64,000 bases of DNA from Diaporthe sp. PMI_573 (GCA_021399435.1 JAJTUP010000013.1:1178001-1242000), one strand, 5' to 3'; positions 1 to 12,699 are shown, numbered from the stretch's first letter. Numbers and translations are program-made. Notes: generated by a model not told the origin, from the sequence alone.

Positions 1-1
1 G

Positions 2-691
2 TATCTCGCTGACCACGAAGGCGCCCAAGGGAGGCTCCACGAAGAGCTTGTTCGGTCCCTTCCCGATTCGGGTCCTCCTCCGACCAGCGAACAGATCATG
101 ACGACCCGCCTTCCTTATCTCGACGCCTTCATTGCAGAGACACTACGATACTCGTGTACCGGACCCATTTCGTTCCGTGAAGCCATACAGGATTGCACCA
201 TCCTCGGCCACCCGATCCCGAGTGGTACGCCCATCGTCCTCATGACGCAGGATATTACGCATCAAAAAGGGACACACCCGGGAGAAGAACCAAGGCTGAT
301 GTCGACCCGTAAAGTAAGTCCCGGCCGGCTGGCAGGCCAGAGCATCACCAAGCCTCCGCTGAACGAGTTTCATCCCGGACGCTGGCTCAGCGCCAGCGGC
401 GTCTTCGATCCGAACGCGGCGACATCGATGCCCTTCTCAGGGGGTTCGAGGGGCTGTTTCGGCCAGAAGATAGCGATGTTGGAGATGAGGATCTTTCTCG
501 TCATCCTAGTGTGGAACTTCCGCTTTGCGAAGTTGGGCAAAGGGCTGAGCCGATATGGCTCGCTGGACGGTCTTACCAGGAAGCCGAGCTGCTGCTTCGT
601 CCTGCCTGTTCCCCGACGAGAAGGGCTGGCGAAAGGAGTAAGGACGGACAGGCCACGTCTGCCGCCGCTTCGTGAGGCTTACGCAAAGTGA
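2..691 (+). CDS. Cytochrome P450, C-terminal part (5' end outside window)
   Basis: The frame is open from base 2, so the gene begins left of the window; about 229 C-terminal residues are present. The K-helix ExxR motif appears as ETLR near position 137. The heme-binding loop reads FSGGSRGCFG near position 432, with Cys as the axial heme ligand, preceded by an FHPGRW segment typical of the PERF/W region. These three signatures in order define a P450 monooxygenase, a heme-thiolate enzyme usually anchored in the ER membrane. The substrate cannot be inferred. No intron is needed in the visible part and the stop is TGA at 689. The next gene, a tyrosinase on the same strand, is 1.5 kb away, so a joint oxidative pathway is possible but not shown. 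Confidence 0.9.
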   Translation, partial: YLADHEGAQGRLHEELVRSLPDSGPPPTSEQIMTTRLPYLDAFIAETLRYSCTGPISFREAIQDCTILGHPIPSGTPIVLMTQDITHQKGTHPGEEPRLMSTRKVSPGRLAGQSITKPPLNEFHPGRWLSASGVFDPNAATSMPFSGGSRGCFGQKIAMLEMRIFLVILVWNFRFAKLGKGLSRYGSLDGLTRKPSCCFVLPVPRREGLAKGVRTDRPRLPPLREAYAK

Positions 692-2248
692 AGCCCCTGG
701 AATAGAATTGCAAACAGCATGGTTCTTGGCAAAGTGAGCAGTCACCTATGTTATTATGTGCGACAGGAGCCTAAAAGGCTACCCAGCAGATCCCTCGGCC
801 CCAGTCCTAGTGCAACATTATCAAATCTGAGAGCCGCAGACCACAAATCCCCCCAGTGGGAGCCAAATCCGACGGGTCGTTGTTCTCTCGACTTGTCGTA
901 CTACCTGCCCATTTGCGGGCCGATAAACAAGTTGTGCACCTGCCTGCGAAGTTTGTGAGACGGGAAATGCTGTGAAATTCACAGATCCAGTGGTTCGATG
1001 TTCATATACCTGTAGCTGACTCGGCCGTGGCTCAGACACAATTCAGGTGCTCCGGCGGCAGTGATGGCCGCTCCAAATGTCCTATGGGCCCGCTCGCATT
1101 CGGGTAGTTGCCGACGCCCTCCAGGGCCTGCATGTTCGTCCCGTCACCACCCACTTTCCGCATGAAAAGTCCTAGCCTCGGAGCATGATGGACGCCCAGG
1201 CTGCGGGTGCATGACCATGATCAGAAGTTGAACGGGGCTACGCCGAGGATTGCGTAGAGGAATCAGTGGAGCCCTGAGACAAACAATGGGTACCGCGTTC
1301 CTATTGGTACGAGCGTATCTGCCATTTGTGGGTGGAGGCACAGACTGCATAAACTCAAGCTTGACCCTGACCCAGCTTCACCGCGCAGAATCCGAGGCAG
1401 GATTTCCTCCAAACTGTCTTCAGCATACCGGCAACATTGATTTCGCAAAACCGGCGAGAGTCCCGTCGGAAAGTGCCCGAAAGACAGGAACAGCGTTTGG
1501 GAGTTGGGCCCATCAGAACCTTCGAAGTAGAACTCCCACGGGCTGGAGGAGAAGTGGGATACCTGACAGTACGGGCGCGCGTTGACGCGACTCGGTGATG
1601 ACTTGTGCCGTAAGTTCTTACGCGGGAACAACCCTGGACCAAATCATGATTATCATGCCCGGAAGCCCTTTCGGGCCCGGCTCTTCCAGCGGCACTTTTC
1701 GTTGTGGCGTCGAGGGACAAGATGTCTTGGACCCGACCTTGACAGACATGGCTTGAATCAAGGATCAAATCCCTTGGTCAACAGGTGGAGAGTGCAGCTG
1801 CTCGATGCTACGAGGCTAAATGTCGTAACCATCCCTAGGTCGGCAGGCGGGTGGGCAGGAGGACGAAGATTGACGGTTTCCTTTCCATTTTGCACTAAAG
1901 GGGGTTGTTAAGTTGATGCTAAGCTTTTTAGACCCAGTTTGTCAGGAACCTCGTATCTTGTGGGGAGTTCGTTCCAGATCCTTGGCGTTTCTATTTCCGC
2001 ACATTCAACAGTTGCGAGTCAAGAGCCATCAACCCATCCCAGCTGGCTATGTGGTGATGGACGCTTGCCTTCTGGGGACCTGGCAATTTCGGCCATACCT
2101 TTTGAGCGTAGGGTCGGCAGGTTTTGTCGAGGGAAGATGAATATATATCATATCAGGCCATGAATGCCCTCGCCATGTGGAGTGAGAGTTCTGCACGTCC
2201 CTCGTTTTCTTGTCACTCGTTAGGTCTTCTTGATACCACCTATTTGTC
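692..2248. other. Intergenic, no supported gene
   Basis: About 1.6 kb between the P450 and tyrosinase genes. Open frames of 70-140 codons occur on both strands (largest 1355-1768 minus), but none resembles a known family or has a splice pattern that extends it. The last few hundred bases are presumably the tyrosinase promoter. Confidence 0.5.
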
Positions 2249-3435
2249 ATGTTGTTCACCAAGTGGCTGTCCAAGTCCATTGTGGCCCAGGCTTTCTCGT
2301 CTCTCATGGAGACAAGCCGGGCGATTCCCTTCAACGACCTCCACCACCAAATCCCGCATACCCGACACACACATCCTAGGGACCTGCGTACCAAAGACTT
2401 GTACGCTCGAGACGAGGTCGTCGCCACGACCTGCACCAACCCTAACCAACGAAGAGAATGGCGCTCGTTGAGTACGGCGGAGCAGGAAGAGTACATTTCG
2501 GCGGTCAAATGTCTGGCCACAAAGCCATCGAGGCTGAACCTGACGACAACACTCTACGATGACTTCCCCTACGTCCACAACGAGTTGAACAGCAAAAGTC
2601 AGCATATCCTTCTCAAGTTCTTTCCCACCCGTCTAAAAAAAAAAAAAAACTCACTAACGAACTCCGAATCACAGTCCACTTTGTAGCTTCCTTCCTCCCC
2701 TGGCATAGGTGGTTCGTCCACATCTACGAGCAGGCCCTCCAGGGCGACTGCGGCCTCTCCTTCCCCATGCCATATTGGGACTGGAGCCTCGACGCGGGCC
2801 ACCTGCCGGACTCGGCCCTGCTCTCCGGGTCCGCCAGAACGGGGTTCGGCGGCACGGGCCCGGGGGGCTTCGTCTCGCCCTCGCGGCCGAACCCGCTGAC
2901 CTCGTGCGTGCCGGACGGCGCCTTTGCAAACCTGACGGTGGCGTACTACTCCGGCGCGGCGAGGCCACACTGCCTGAACCGGGGTTTCGCTGATGGGGTG
3001 GGGGATCCGGTCCACCCTGAGCGCGGCGCCAACATGTCCGCCTATTACTACACGCCGACCTTCCTGGAGGACATGGCCGACTCCAACACGGAGTTTGCAC
3101 CCTTCTGGCGAGCCCTGGAGGACGGGCCCCACGGCGCCATCCACAACGCCATCGGGGGCGACATGATTCCTGGGACGTCGCCCAACGATCCGCTGTTCTT
3201 CATGCACCACGCCCAGGTCGACAGGCTGTGGTGGCTGTGGCAGCAAGGAAACCCGGCGGTGCGCGATGTCGACTTTGGGGGCAATAGGGATCCCGTGACA
3301 GATCCGGCGGCAGCGGACACGGCGGAGCAGGCGACACTTGCCGACTCGCTGGTGTTCCTCGGCCTCGGGAACGACGTCACTGTCGGGGACATCATGACGA
3401 CCAAGAACAATCTGTTATGTTATGCGTACGAGTAA
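2249..3435 (+). CDS. Secreted tyrosinase-like copper oxidase
   Basis: Two exons, 2249-2597 and 2675-3435, give 369 residues. The 77-nt intron has a CTAAC branch point and joins the codons of the copper-A site. Copper A has YVH followed by HFVASFLPWHR, giving the H-x8-H spacing. Copper B has HGAIH and then FFMHHAQVDRLWW. All six expected copper-ligand His are visible, so a functional type-3 copper centre is likely. Such enzymes oxidise phenols to quinones and act in pigment or secondary metabolism. The N-terminus (MLFTKWLSKSIVAQAF) is moderately hydrophobic and may be a signal peptide; an upstream exon cannot be excluded. The length fits the short fungal tyrosinase-like proteins without a long C-terminal lid domain. 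The intron holds a run of 15 A. Confidence 0.88.
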
Positions 3436-3810
3436 GACGCATCTGAACCGCATCTACGTTCATAGCGATTTGTCTTTTTATTCCCCTTTCCTTTCTGTCA
3501 ATAGATATCACACCGCGGCTTTATAAACGCCTGCTGGTCCTTATTAGATACCCAATTATTATACAAACCAACCAACCAAAGCTGAGAAAACACAGCCCTC
3601 AGAACGCCATTTGCTTTGCCGCTAGTCTTTCAGATGCTGCCATCCCGACTCTGTGTTGAATTTCTGGTAGTATACGAAGGTGCTGCACGGAAATATGTTG
3701 CCCCTGGATGGCAAAGGACGCCAGTATAATTCAAATGGTGATCCACCTATTTCATCACTAACCCAGACTGCTTTGCAGGCTGGAATCCACCATGAAACCC
3801 TCCTCACTTA
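3436..3810. other. Convergent 3' intergenic region
   Basis: 375 bases between the 3' ends of the tyrosinase gene (plus) and the Mid1 gene (minus). AT-rich compared with its neighbours; presumably holds both 3' UTRs. No further gene seen. Confidence 0.5.
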
Positions 3811-5780
3811 TTACCAGACCGCCGCCGTGGCGGACAAGAAGAGTGCCGACGCTAAGAGCCATGGCACAGCCAGGCCCGGCGCAGCGTCGTAAAAGTGGAA
3901 TGACCCGGGGTAGTTACAGGTGATGTTCCCCTGGTCGTTGAGAAAGCTCCTCTGGCCGTAGCTTTCGCGGAACCCGGTCATCCACGGGCGCGGGCACGCG
4001 AAGCCGAGGGAGGCCGGGCAGCTCTGCACCAGCTCGTAGCACAGCTCCTCGCACGGGAGCACCTCCTTGTACGGGCCGGGTTTGACCGTCTCGTCGATGA
4101 TGGGGTTGCGGCTGCGCTGGAAGCTGAGCTGGTTCTGGGACTGGGCGAAGGGGGCGAGCAGGTCCGGCGCCGGGCGCGAGCCATCCGGGAGCGTCTCGTT
4201 GATCGCCCGCGGTTGCAGCCAGGGGCTCGTCGCCGAGAAGTCCTCGCACCGCGGGATCGTCACGGAGCACAGCCAATTCTTGTATGCCGATGAGCACGTC
4301 GAGCAGTTGCGTACCAGCGAGTACTGCTGCTCGTTGGGCGCCTCGCACGGAATCTGCTGGAGCGACTTGTTGAAGCCATCCCAGAGCGACTGCGCGTACT
4401 GGTCGTAGAATTGACCCAGTAGCGTGGTGTTTGGGAAGGTGATGTTGTTGCTGGGCACAGCGTAGGCGACCTGGTCGCAGAAAGTGAGATTGAAGACGAG
4501 TGCGCAGTTGCCGCCAGCTGTGGAAATCATTAGCATGTGGTGGGCCCGCGTTATGTGACTGGGTGTCCAGAACAAGACCTACTCGACTTGGTTTCAAAGG
4601 TGGTGGCTCGCAAGACGTGGCCACCACCTCCTGGAATGTTGACGTCCGTCGTGGCGTTTGCGTTCCTCGCCAGAATGCCCTGGTACTTCGAGCTGGCATT
4701 CAGGCCACTGAAGTAGAACTGCTGCTTGGGGTGTCCTCCTGCGCCTCGCCTGGTTATGCCTGTGGTTATCTGACTTGTTTCCTTGCCGTTTCTAACAGCA
4801 GCAATCTGGGCATAGTTGTCCAAGCCACAGTACGAGTATCTCATACCGTCGATGGAAGGGACGGCATCGTTCTGTGCGAACATGACATATGGCCTTGAGT
4901 CCATAAGCTGTTGCTCTGTGTCCTTGTCTTGGGTCGTGGTGAGGTTCTGCGTCATAAGGAGGACCGAAGTTGTGTCGCTGTCCACCCAGAAGAGCTCGTC
5001 ACTCATGGACTCATTGTAGCTGTGATACCACATGTCGACCGACGCAGCGATCTGGAAGTTGTATATCCCCGAGAAGTCGTCCGACACATTGCTCGCAGAG
5101 ACACCCATGTAAAGATCGTCCGAGGCGGTGAAATTGAACATGACCGCCCCCTGTGTGAATGGCACGACCTCCTGTTTACTCGCATCAGCCGACGGCCCCG
5201 GGGATGTGTTGTCTGTCGAGTTGGAAACGTAAAGCGTCAATTGCGGCGGCCCCGACGATGTCGTCGAATTCCCCGTGGGTTGCAGGCACGTGTTCGCCGA
5301 AACATAGACCATAGCGGCGGTGGCCCGTCTGGAGACATGGTCCTGCTCGTACAAGTCTGCAAAGACATCCACTTCCTCCTCTCCGGAGTCCCCGGGTTCT
5401 CCCCGCAGCTCTAAGGCCGCTGCGTCCTGTGTGCTGGAAAGCTGCGAGCCTGGAAACAGATAGACCAGCGTCTCGCCGGCAGCGAGGTTCATCTGATTGG
5501 GGACGTTGTTCGATAAAGACAGTGTGTCCCTTTTCGTCACCTCCCCAAGTATACTCCGGTCGAAGGCATCGAACTCTGGCTCGTACAGGAGATCTCTTGT
5601 CTCCAACTCTGTGTCTGCTACTCCTAGCCCGGCCGAGTCGTCAAGTATTACCGGAGAGCCATGGCTGATTTCCTCGGCGAAGGCGAATTGTGGCGGGAAA
5701 AGGGTAAAGTATATGATGATCAGGACAACCGTGGCGATGGCTGACGCCGCGAATCGCGACTGCAGCGGAGAGAGCTGCAT
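3811..5780 (-). CDS. mid1: Mid1-type stretch-activated calcium channel subunit
   Basis: Two exons on the minus strand, 5780-4583 and 4517-3811, with a 65-nt intron (GTAGGT donor, CTAAT branch point). The product is 634 residues, within the usual range of filamentous fungi. The N-terminus has a hydrophobic segment (ATVVLIIIYFTLF), a signal peptide or signal anchor. A long extracellular region with many N-glycosylation sequons follows, for example NSTT and NLTT. The C-terminal third is Cys-rich (NCSTCSSAYKNWLC, PCEELCYELVQSC, ACPRPW), the hallmark of Mid1 and of the NALF1 family. The protein ends in a short hydrophobic tail. Mid1 partners the Cch1 channel in the plasma membrane and supports calcium entry under mechanical, ER or mating stress. 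Recognition is strong; the role here is inferred from the family. Confidence 0.95.
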
Positions 5781-6781
5781 CGTGGGGACATGCCCTCACG
5801 GGGCTGTCGATTGCTCAGATCGTATGAGCCCGTCCTGCAGATGCCAGTGTCCGAGCCGCGGGTTCGTGTGCGAGGCTATTTGCATGTGACGGCGTACCGT
5901 GGCCGTCGACGTTGGGTTCGACTAGGTTATGGCGGCGTGGGTGTCGTGTCGTCAGGTTTTGCTAACCTCGAAGGGATACTTTGGGGCCCAAGTTTCTCGA
6001 TCTTCTCGAATGAGCAAAGTAGACAAAGACGCTGCGCTGGGTGCAGGAAAACAGGGGCAGAAGGCATTGGTTTCGTGGTTGTCAGGTTTCACTGCCTGGG
6101 ATCTCCGACAAGCCAGAAGCGAGCTGAGCCGCTGGATCGGACCGCAACCCTGGCAGGTTCCCAGTACGGAGCCCACAATAGTGCCTATACCTGATTTGGA
6201 GGTCTCGAGTACCTCATCCACAGTTCGCCCACCCACGGTGGATCTTCCCGCCCAGGATCTACAGCTTGGAGCATTCGGATTCCAATCATGGAAGACATTG
6301 TTACTGCATGCGTTTACTGGACACCGCCTTGAAGCTGACAGAGTCCCAATTCAGACGTGTACGGTGGGTCTACTACAATGGAATCCTCGGCCGGCTAGCT
6401 GCAGCAACAATCCAACATCAAATGACGCAAGTAACAGCTGCTGCGAAGAAAGACAGTTGACCGCAAATCCATGGAGCTGTGTATCGCCCGTCCCGGGACG
6501 TGTGGAAGAGTCAAACGTAACCATCATTTGTTCTAAAAGACTCGTTCAAAGAGAAGGCACCTCCCCCATTGGCCTCCACATTCCACCAGCTAGCAGTACA
6601 ACGCCCCCATCCCATCTATACATATCCCGATGCGCCAATCGCCTGCCCCGGCTGGGCCGGCGAGATTGAAGGGCGCAAAGGCTTCATCCTCACACTCTGA
6701 CTGCCGAGCAGATATCCTTTCGTGGCTTTCAAGGACCACGCGCGCCCTCGATTCATCGACAGATCCTGTGGTGCAAGGCGC
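5781..6781. other. Mid1 upstream region / Yop1 downstream region
   Basis: 1.0 kb between two minus-strand genes, holding the Mid1 promoter and the Yop1 3' UTR. A plus-strand frame of 246 codons (5929-6669) spans most of it but has low-complexity composition and no family signature, so it is not called. Confidence 0.5.
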
Positions 6782-7633
6782 TTACTCGGTCTTGTCGGCC
6801 TGGGCACGCAGGCCAGGAGCGGTAGAGCCCGCGAAGTAACGGCCGAGCGTGGGGGCCAGGAAGGAGCGGAAAATGATCTCGGCACCCCTATCGCGCCGTC
6901 AGACATGTTCTCGGTTGGGGGGGGGGGGCATTGACTGTAATCGGCGGAGCACTGGACATACCTGAAGGTGGGGAGAGCGAGCCACAGCAGGAAAACAAAC
7001 TTGAAGGTGTAGTAGAAGGGGAACCAGTAGACAACGCTGAGCAGGCTCTCCAGGAGGCTGCGCAAAATTGTTAGCAAGGCTCATTTTGTCTGGACGATAT
7101 GGGTTTGAGGACTTACGTGAAGAAGGAGAAGACAACCCAGTACTATGACAGATAGGGACATGGTTAGCACATAAGTCGACCCAGATGGTCCAGACAGGCA
7201 ACACAGGCCATCTATCAGCGCGCAACTTACGGTCAACCACTGGGTGTCATCAGCCTTGTTGGTAGTGAAGAGGGCGTTGAGTGAGTAGTAGCCAGGGATG
7301 GCAAAGCCGGCCAGGTTGGTCAGGAGCTGACCGCCGAGGTTGAAGACGATGAAGAAGAAGTACAGGGTGATGGCGCCAATGACGGTGTATGTCTTGGGGA
7401 CATTGGTCTGCTTCTCGAGGTTCTGCAGGGCAGGATACTTGGACAGCTGCAGTGTGTCAGTCGGTTATCGTGGCGAAATGACCGCGTAGCTGGCGCCAGG
7501 ACAAGAGGAAGTCCGAGGGCCAGGTCCAGCTCGGAGCCGGAGGGCAGGCCGCCCTCGTGATCATTATCTTTGTACATACCTCCCTGTCGAGCTGGCCAAG
7601 ATAGTGCTGGACCTTGTCTTGGGAAGAAGCCAT
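6782..7633 (-). CDS. yop1: Yop1, TB2/DP1/HVA22 (REEP) ER-shaping protein
   Basis: Five exons on the minus strand (7633-7580, 7446-7231, 7142-7117, 7057-6962, 6887-6782) code for 165 residues, the usual length. The N-terminus reads MASSQDKVQHYLGQLDRE and continues LSKYPALQNLEKQTNVPKTY, matching fungal Yop1. The paired hydrophobic hairpins (GAITLYFFFIVF, LTNLAGFAIPGYYS, YWVVFSFFT, FVFLLWLALPTF) are the reticulon-like wedge that bends tubular ER membranes. All four introns have GTAAGT or GTATGT donors. The fourth (6961-6888) contains a run of 12 G. The gene is divergent from the RFX regulator, with about 1 kb between start codons. Yop1 works with reticulons and Sey1/atlastin in ER tubule formation; that role is family knowledge. 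Confidence 0.95.
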
Positions 7634-8671
7634 TGTTTCTGCTGGCGGTGATGGGGTTTACGGGGCTAAATGAGGTTGTTGTCGGTGTCTGGAGTGTCTT
7701 TGAGGGTTGAAATCTGTGCAGAGAGAGTACAGCTGGTCAGATTGTTGTGCTGGCACAAAGTTGGAGCAACAAAGAGGAAGCTGATTGCGGGGCCAAGGGG
7801 CTCAAGCTTCGGAACCCCGGAGAAATCGGCCTAGCACAGGCTCACTGCTGTTTGCAGCTGGGGTTACAGGCTCAGACTGACTTGGTCAAGGTGGTGCAGA
7901 GAGGTCTTTTTGGCCAGGAGGAGCAAGCTGATGTTGGATGGATTCAGATGGTGATGATGCTGTGGAAAGGTGAAGGAAGAGAGAAACATGTGTCCAAGTA
8001 TGGGAGCTTCACTTTAGACTGCAGCAGGAATGCAAGACAGCAGCCGGTGGTGCTGGTGGTCCAGCCCTGGGGGGAGGGAGCTTGGGTTTAGTGCCCTCGA
8101 TGACGACTTACCTCTGACGACACTGCTGACATGTGTGAGCACTTGGAGCAGAGAGCGAACAGGCCAGACTGGTTGCAGGGAGGACTGGGAGGCCAATGTT
8201 GTCAGTATGCCCAGCTGGAGACGAGCTGCCTCAGGCACAAACATGCCCCGAGGCCCCGCAGTGAAACCGACCTTTCCTCTTTCATTCGCTAGTGCTGGCC
8301 TTTGTTATCAAGCCATATCCCAGTGGCCCCGGCGTGCCCAGCCACCTGCAGATCCGACTCTGGTTCATCAAGGTCTCCCAGCCAACAACCCCCAAAATAA
8401 CAATTCCCACTTCCAGTCCATAGCAGCAACAAGACAAATCCCCCATCTGCTCGCAGGCTGTATCACCGCTTCTGCCACTCGGTCAACCAGTCTGCATATA
8501 CAGCTCATCCTGTCTCCACTCATTCATCATTTCTATCTCCCCTGCTCTGTCAGTTTTGTTTGCTCATAGGACCCTCTCCAGAGATCCAGTCTCGTCCCGG
8601 AGATCCAGACGGTCCAGCGAGCGACTCGACTCGGGCATCCAAGTACACAAATACTAACCCACACAGGCTCC
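7634..8671. promoter_or_regulatory. Divergent promoter region yop1 / RFX gene
   Basis: 1.04 kb between the two divergent start codons. It must hold the promoters and 5' UTRs of both genes. The stretch before 8672 is pyrimidine-rich, as is common upstream of fungal starts. No discrete operator could be assigned by eye. Confidence 0.5.
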
Positions 8672-11380
8672 ATGGCCTCAACAACAGGTAATACCATGCC
8701 CTGTCCTTCTCCTCCGTTATTGACGTCGCATGCCACGAAACCTTCCCCGTCTCCTGTCTGCCATCTCTTCCTTGTTGTGCCCCTTGCTGACTGCGTCGAC
8801 ACGCAGAAGCGTATTCGCGCTTCTCAGCTTCAAGGCGGCCGAGCGAAGGATCAACAACATCGGCGCGCAGCGCCACCACCCAGCCAAACAATGTCGACCC
8901 AGGCCGCCAAGACCCAGACGATATCCAATTCGCCGCTCAGTGGCTCGCGCAGCAGCAGCAGCAGCAACAACAACAACAACAACAGCAACAGCAACAGCAA
9001 AACGGCCAGCTTAGGCAGATCGCCCCTGCGCCGCGACCTCCCTCCCCCGAGTATGTCCTCGCCGCCAGCTCCCTTCCGGTCCAGCCCGCCCGCGATTACT
9101 CGGTAGAGCCTGCGATGCACAATGGCATGGGCTCTCAGTTCCGCTTCCAGCCCCAGCCCCAGATGGTCCGACAATCGCTCCCAGTCGACACGTTCATGCC
9201 CACCAACGGTCATCCCGGCCACCCCGGCCTGGCGAACCAGATGATGGATCGCAATGACAGCCCGGCCCCAGACTCGGGCCTCGAGATGGGCGCCGCCCCC
9301 AACAGGTCGAGGTCAAACACGAACAACGACCAGGAGATGCGCGAGTTGTTCACGAGGAATAGCCACCGATCGTTGCAGGATGTGGCAACGGAGCTTCATG
9401 GCAACGAGCGCGGCCCAAGTAGTGAGCGTAGCCGGCAGTTGTTCGCCATGCTTTGGTAAGGCTACCGGAGATGCCCATGTTGGAAATTGTCAGGCTGACA
9501 AGGTTCTTACAGGATCAAGTCATCCTGTCGAAAAGGCAAGACTTCGGTGCCTCGCAGTCGCGTGTATGCTAGCTACGTCAAGCGATGCGCGCATGAGAAG
9601 ATTGCTGTCTTGAATCCCGCCAGCTTCGGAAAGCTTGTTAGAGTATTGTATCCAGGGCTCAGGACGCGGCGTCTCGGGGTGCGCGGGGAGTCCAAGTATC
9701 ACTATGTTGACTTCGAGTTAATCGATGAGGACATGGATCTCGACGAAATACCGAGCCAGGCACCCGCTTCTGTCGCATCAGGACCAAGTTTTGCGGAGAG
9801 CATAAGGATGAAGTGAGTTCTTTCCTCCCCACACGGAGATTGAACCCGTCTAATCTGGTCACAGCAACACGACCCGACCCTCAACAGCTGCAGAAGTTGA
9901 AAAGCCTTCACTCTCCCCGGTCCAGGATGGCCCTATCGACAGTGTTAAGAACGAAGCTCCTAGGGGCGCCGGATCTCATCAGCACAAGCATGCTATATAT
10001 AACAACCCACAGGTTCAGACAACGGCAGAGCTGGGCGTGACCGGAAGCAGAACCTCCAAGATCCTCTCCCTGCGCCTAGAAGACACATCCCAAACACCGA
10101 CGCGTCTGATCCTGCCAGCCATCGAGCCATACCTTCCTCAAGGCACAGACATCGACGCTGCAAAATCCCTCGAGGCCCTCTATCTGTCGCATTGCACTTC
10201 TCTGATTGAGTGTATACGGTTTTGCAAGGAGAAGAATTTCTTCCATCTCTTCACTGCGTTCCACGGTACTTTGACGGTGCCGGTGCAGAAGCTGCTGGCC
10301 AATCCCGCCCTGGAGACGTGGATTGAGCAGTGTGATCTCAGAATGTATCAAAACATGATGCAGATAGTCTCTGTCGTGGCCTTGCAGGTCATCCCCCCGT
10401 ACGGCCTGCAGAGCCTGCGAAACATTTCGGAGAAGCTCGTGTCTCACATCCGACGATCGTTCGAGAGCCAGCCCTACCATATATTCAGAGCCAAGGAGGC
10501 ACCCGCCGCTCTTTTCGCTGATCTGCTCGACCGGGCGTTGAGGGTCAACACGACGGCCCATGCCACCGCTAACTTCCTTCACAATCATGCGAACCGCACC
10601 CAGATGTACCTCGACTTTGTCACATATGTGCGGCCTAGGAAGATCGCACAATGCGTGCCTGTGGAAGGCATGGAGGATGTCGTGCAGCTACTTGTCTCGG
10701 ACATTCGGCAGCTGCTCGACCCCAGGGACGTCCCGTGGGAACTCGAGCGTTGCACCGTGCAAGGAGACTATCACATCCAGAACCCGAAGCCCGAGGAGCC
10801 GGAGAGCCAAGACTGGACGAGTTCCGCAAACATCCTCGACCGCTGGGTAGACTTTCTCCGGACCCTCTCAAGTCGGTTCCCATACGCCTCAGCCGCAGAT
10901 ATCGTTCTTTTTGTCCAGACCATCGGCACGACGATGGTGCGAGACCTGACAATAAGCAGCGCCGATAGCTTTGGAGCTTGGTGGTGCCTGAAGTGCTTCC
11001 TGGACGAGATGGTCTGGTTCCTGGCCGAGAAGGGCGGGTTCATGAAACAGAACAGCACGAAGGCCGTCGGACCAACGAAGAGGAAGCAGGAAGACGAGCC
11101 CGAGGGGGGCGAGAAGCGAAAGAGCATGCGCTACAGCACCGGCAGCGCCAGTGACGATGCGATACTGGCGCTGATGGAGAGCGCGCAACCAGGCCTGGGT
11201 GGCGCCGCCCCAAATGGAGACCAGCAAGCTGTCCTCGACATGAACACGGCAAACTACGATGATAGCGGCATCTCATTACGGATGTCAGGCGAGGACTCGC
11301 CCATGAGCAAGTTTACCTCCCATATGGACAGCCAGAGGGTGCATGAGGGGAGCCAAAACACCACAAACGGCCTGAGTTGA
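8672..11380 (+). CDS. rfx1: RFX-family winged-helix transcription factor (RFX1/Crt1/CPCR1 type)
   Basis: Four exons, 8672-8687, 8807-9455, 9513-9812 and 9865-11380, give 826 residues. Exon 1 encodes only five residues plus one base; joining it by a GTAATA donor to 8807 keeps the frame. A 17-Gln tract lies at residues 54-70. The RFX DNA-binding domain (about 212-288) reads RSRQLFAMLW, then SVPRSRVYASYVKRCA, then PASFGKLVRVLYPGLRTRRLG and SKYHY; two introns fall at its edges. The large C-terminal exon has the RFX dimerisation region and ends in a basic, Ser-rich tail (KRKQEDE, KRKSMR). Fungal members control DNA-damage response and cell division (Crt1, Fusarium RFX1) or beta-lactam genes and hyphal fragmentation (Acremonium CPCR1). 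These roles are known for the family, not shown here. Confidence 0.93.
8950..9000 (+). repeat. CAG/CAA polyglutamine tract
   Basis: Seventeen Gln codons: five CAG, six CAA, then alternating CAG/CAA. The other two frames read poly-Ser/Asn and poly-Ala/Thr; only the Gln frame continues into the RFX domain. Confidence 0.95.
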
Positions 11381-12699
11381 CACATGGGTAATGTACGGTG
11401 CGAGTAATCTGATGTTTCGCCTATAAGTTTTTGCTCTTCCTTTTTCTTTGATCTCTCGTACAGAGATCCTTTTGGTGGCGGTGTTTCTCCCAAGGAGAGG
11501 ATACCCATGTGGTCGTTTTCAGGCGTTTCAGGAACTGGGGACTTTGTCATTGCTTGACGACGTGTACGACTACACGATGATATATCACAACGGGACCGGG
11601 CAGGGGCGGCTTCTCAAGGTTAGTTAGGTGGGTCGGCCGGTCAGCGGGTTTGGGTACCCGTGCATGAGTTTGGCATATCGGTCTCTGGAAAATGGACTCT
11701 CGGATGACTCCATATTTGGGCATGTAGGGTACGGTATGTGCGGTAGCCTCGTGGCTTTCAAGTTTGTGGCGAGCGTGGTAAAGTTAATAGTGCTCTCACT
11801 CGAGTTAATGCACTGGGCCGTTGGCCTGCGTTGACCACACACAGGCGGAACCACATTTTTGCATTGTGCATATCCTTGTGACGAGGTCACATTGCACGTA
11901 CTGTCATCCTGCCGACGGGATGGCGCATTACTTTCGTGAATCTGCCTGTCCCAAGGCAAATGGTGCCGGGACAGCAGGGATTCACATTCCGTGCCATTGT
12001 TGGCAGTGAAGCAAGCCATTATTTTCACCGAAACGTGACGGACAGCAAGCAAGGTAGACAACACAGGTGTCACAGGATCTATCTACCTTCATTCCGGCAT
12101 CCAACATATGCGTGGAATCCCGAGCTTATCTAGTACGCAGTGAGTTATAAGGTCGGCGCTATAAGGCACAAGCATGTGATATTGGGGTTTGGCCGTTTCT
12201 TAATAAGCCTCGTCTATTAAAACACGACGGGCCCTGCGCCAAGCCAGTCACGATGGCGGGGCAGAACGGACAGACGGATCAATTCTGATCTTCTAGTGCC
12301 CATTCCTGGCTCCAAAGGCGAACCTGTAGTTTTATGATCCGTTGAGGTCCTCACAAAATCTGCCAATTAACCTGGTGCTTGACATTTCACCACGTATTCC
12401 GAGCAGTCAGAAGTGTCTCAGGCCGTTCCCTGAGAAACAGGCCTTCCGTCCCGACGATCACAACCGGGCGTCTCAGGCACAGCAGCACCACAGGCGGGTC
12501 AAGATTCAGCCCGAGTCAATCTGACCGCCGGGGTTTCATCCCGTCATCAAGCTCTCGTTTCTCGCGGGCTCTGCCGTCCACGCATCTGCTTCTTTTTTCC
12601 CTTGCCAATCGAGATCTACCGATGCTGTAGGCCATCCTTGGAAGATATTCATCAATTCATTTTGTATACCAGGACAGAGCCAAGTAAGCCATCATCAAT
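11381..12699. other. Intergenic, promoter of the hydrolase gene
   Basis: 1.3 kb between the RFX stop and the hydrolase start, both on the plus strand. Short frames on either strand lack family features. Nothing else recognised. Confidence 0.5.

Noticed and set aside
1263..1768. Minus-strand frames of 122 and 137 codons between P450 and tyrosinase
   Set aside because: They overlap each other and a plus-strand frame, and show no domain or usable splice sites.
5929..6669. 246-codon plus-strand frame between Mid1 and Yop1
   Set aside because: No family signature, irregular composition, and it lies in the Mid1 promoter and Yop1 3' UTR; treated as chance.
8672..9106. Ser/Asn-rich 144-codon frame at the RFX start
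   Set aside because: Same ATG as the RFX gene but read through the first intron; only the spliced Gln frame leads to the RFX domain.
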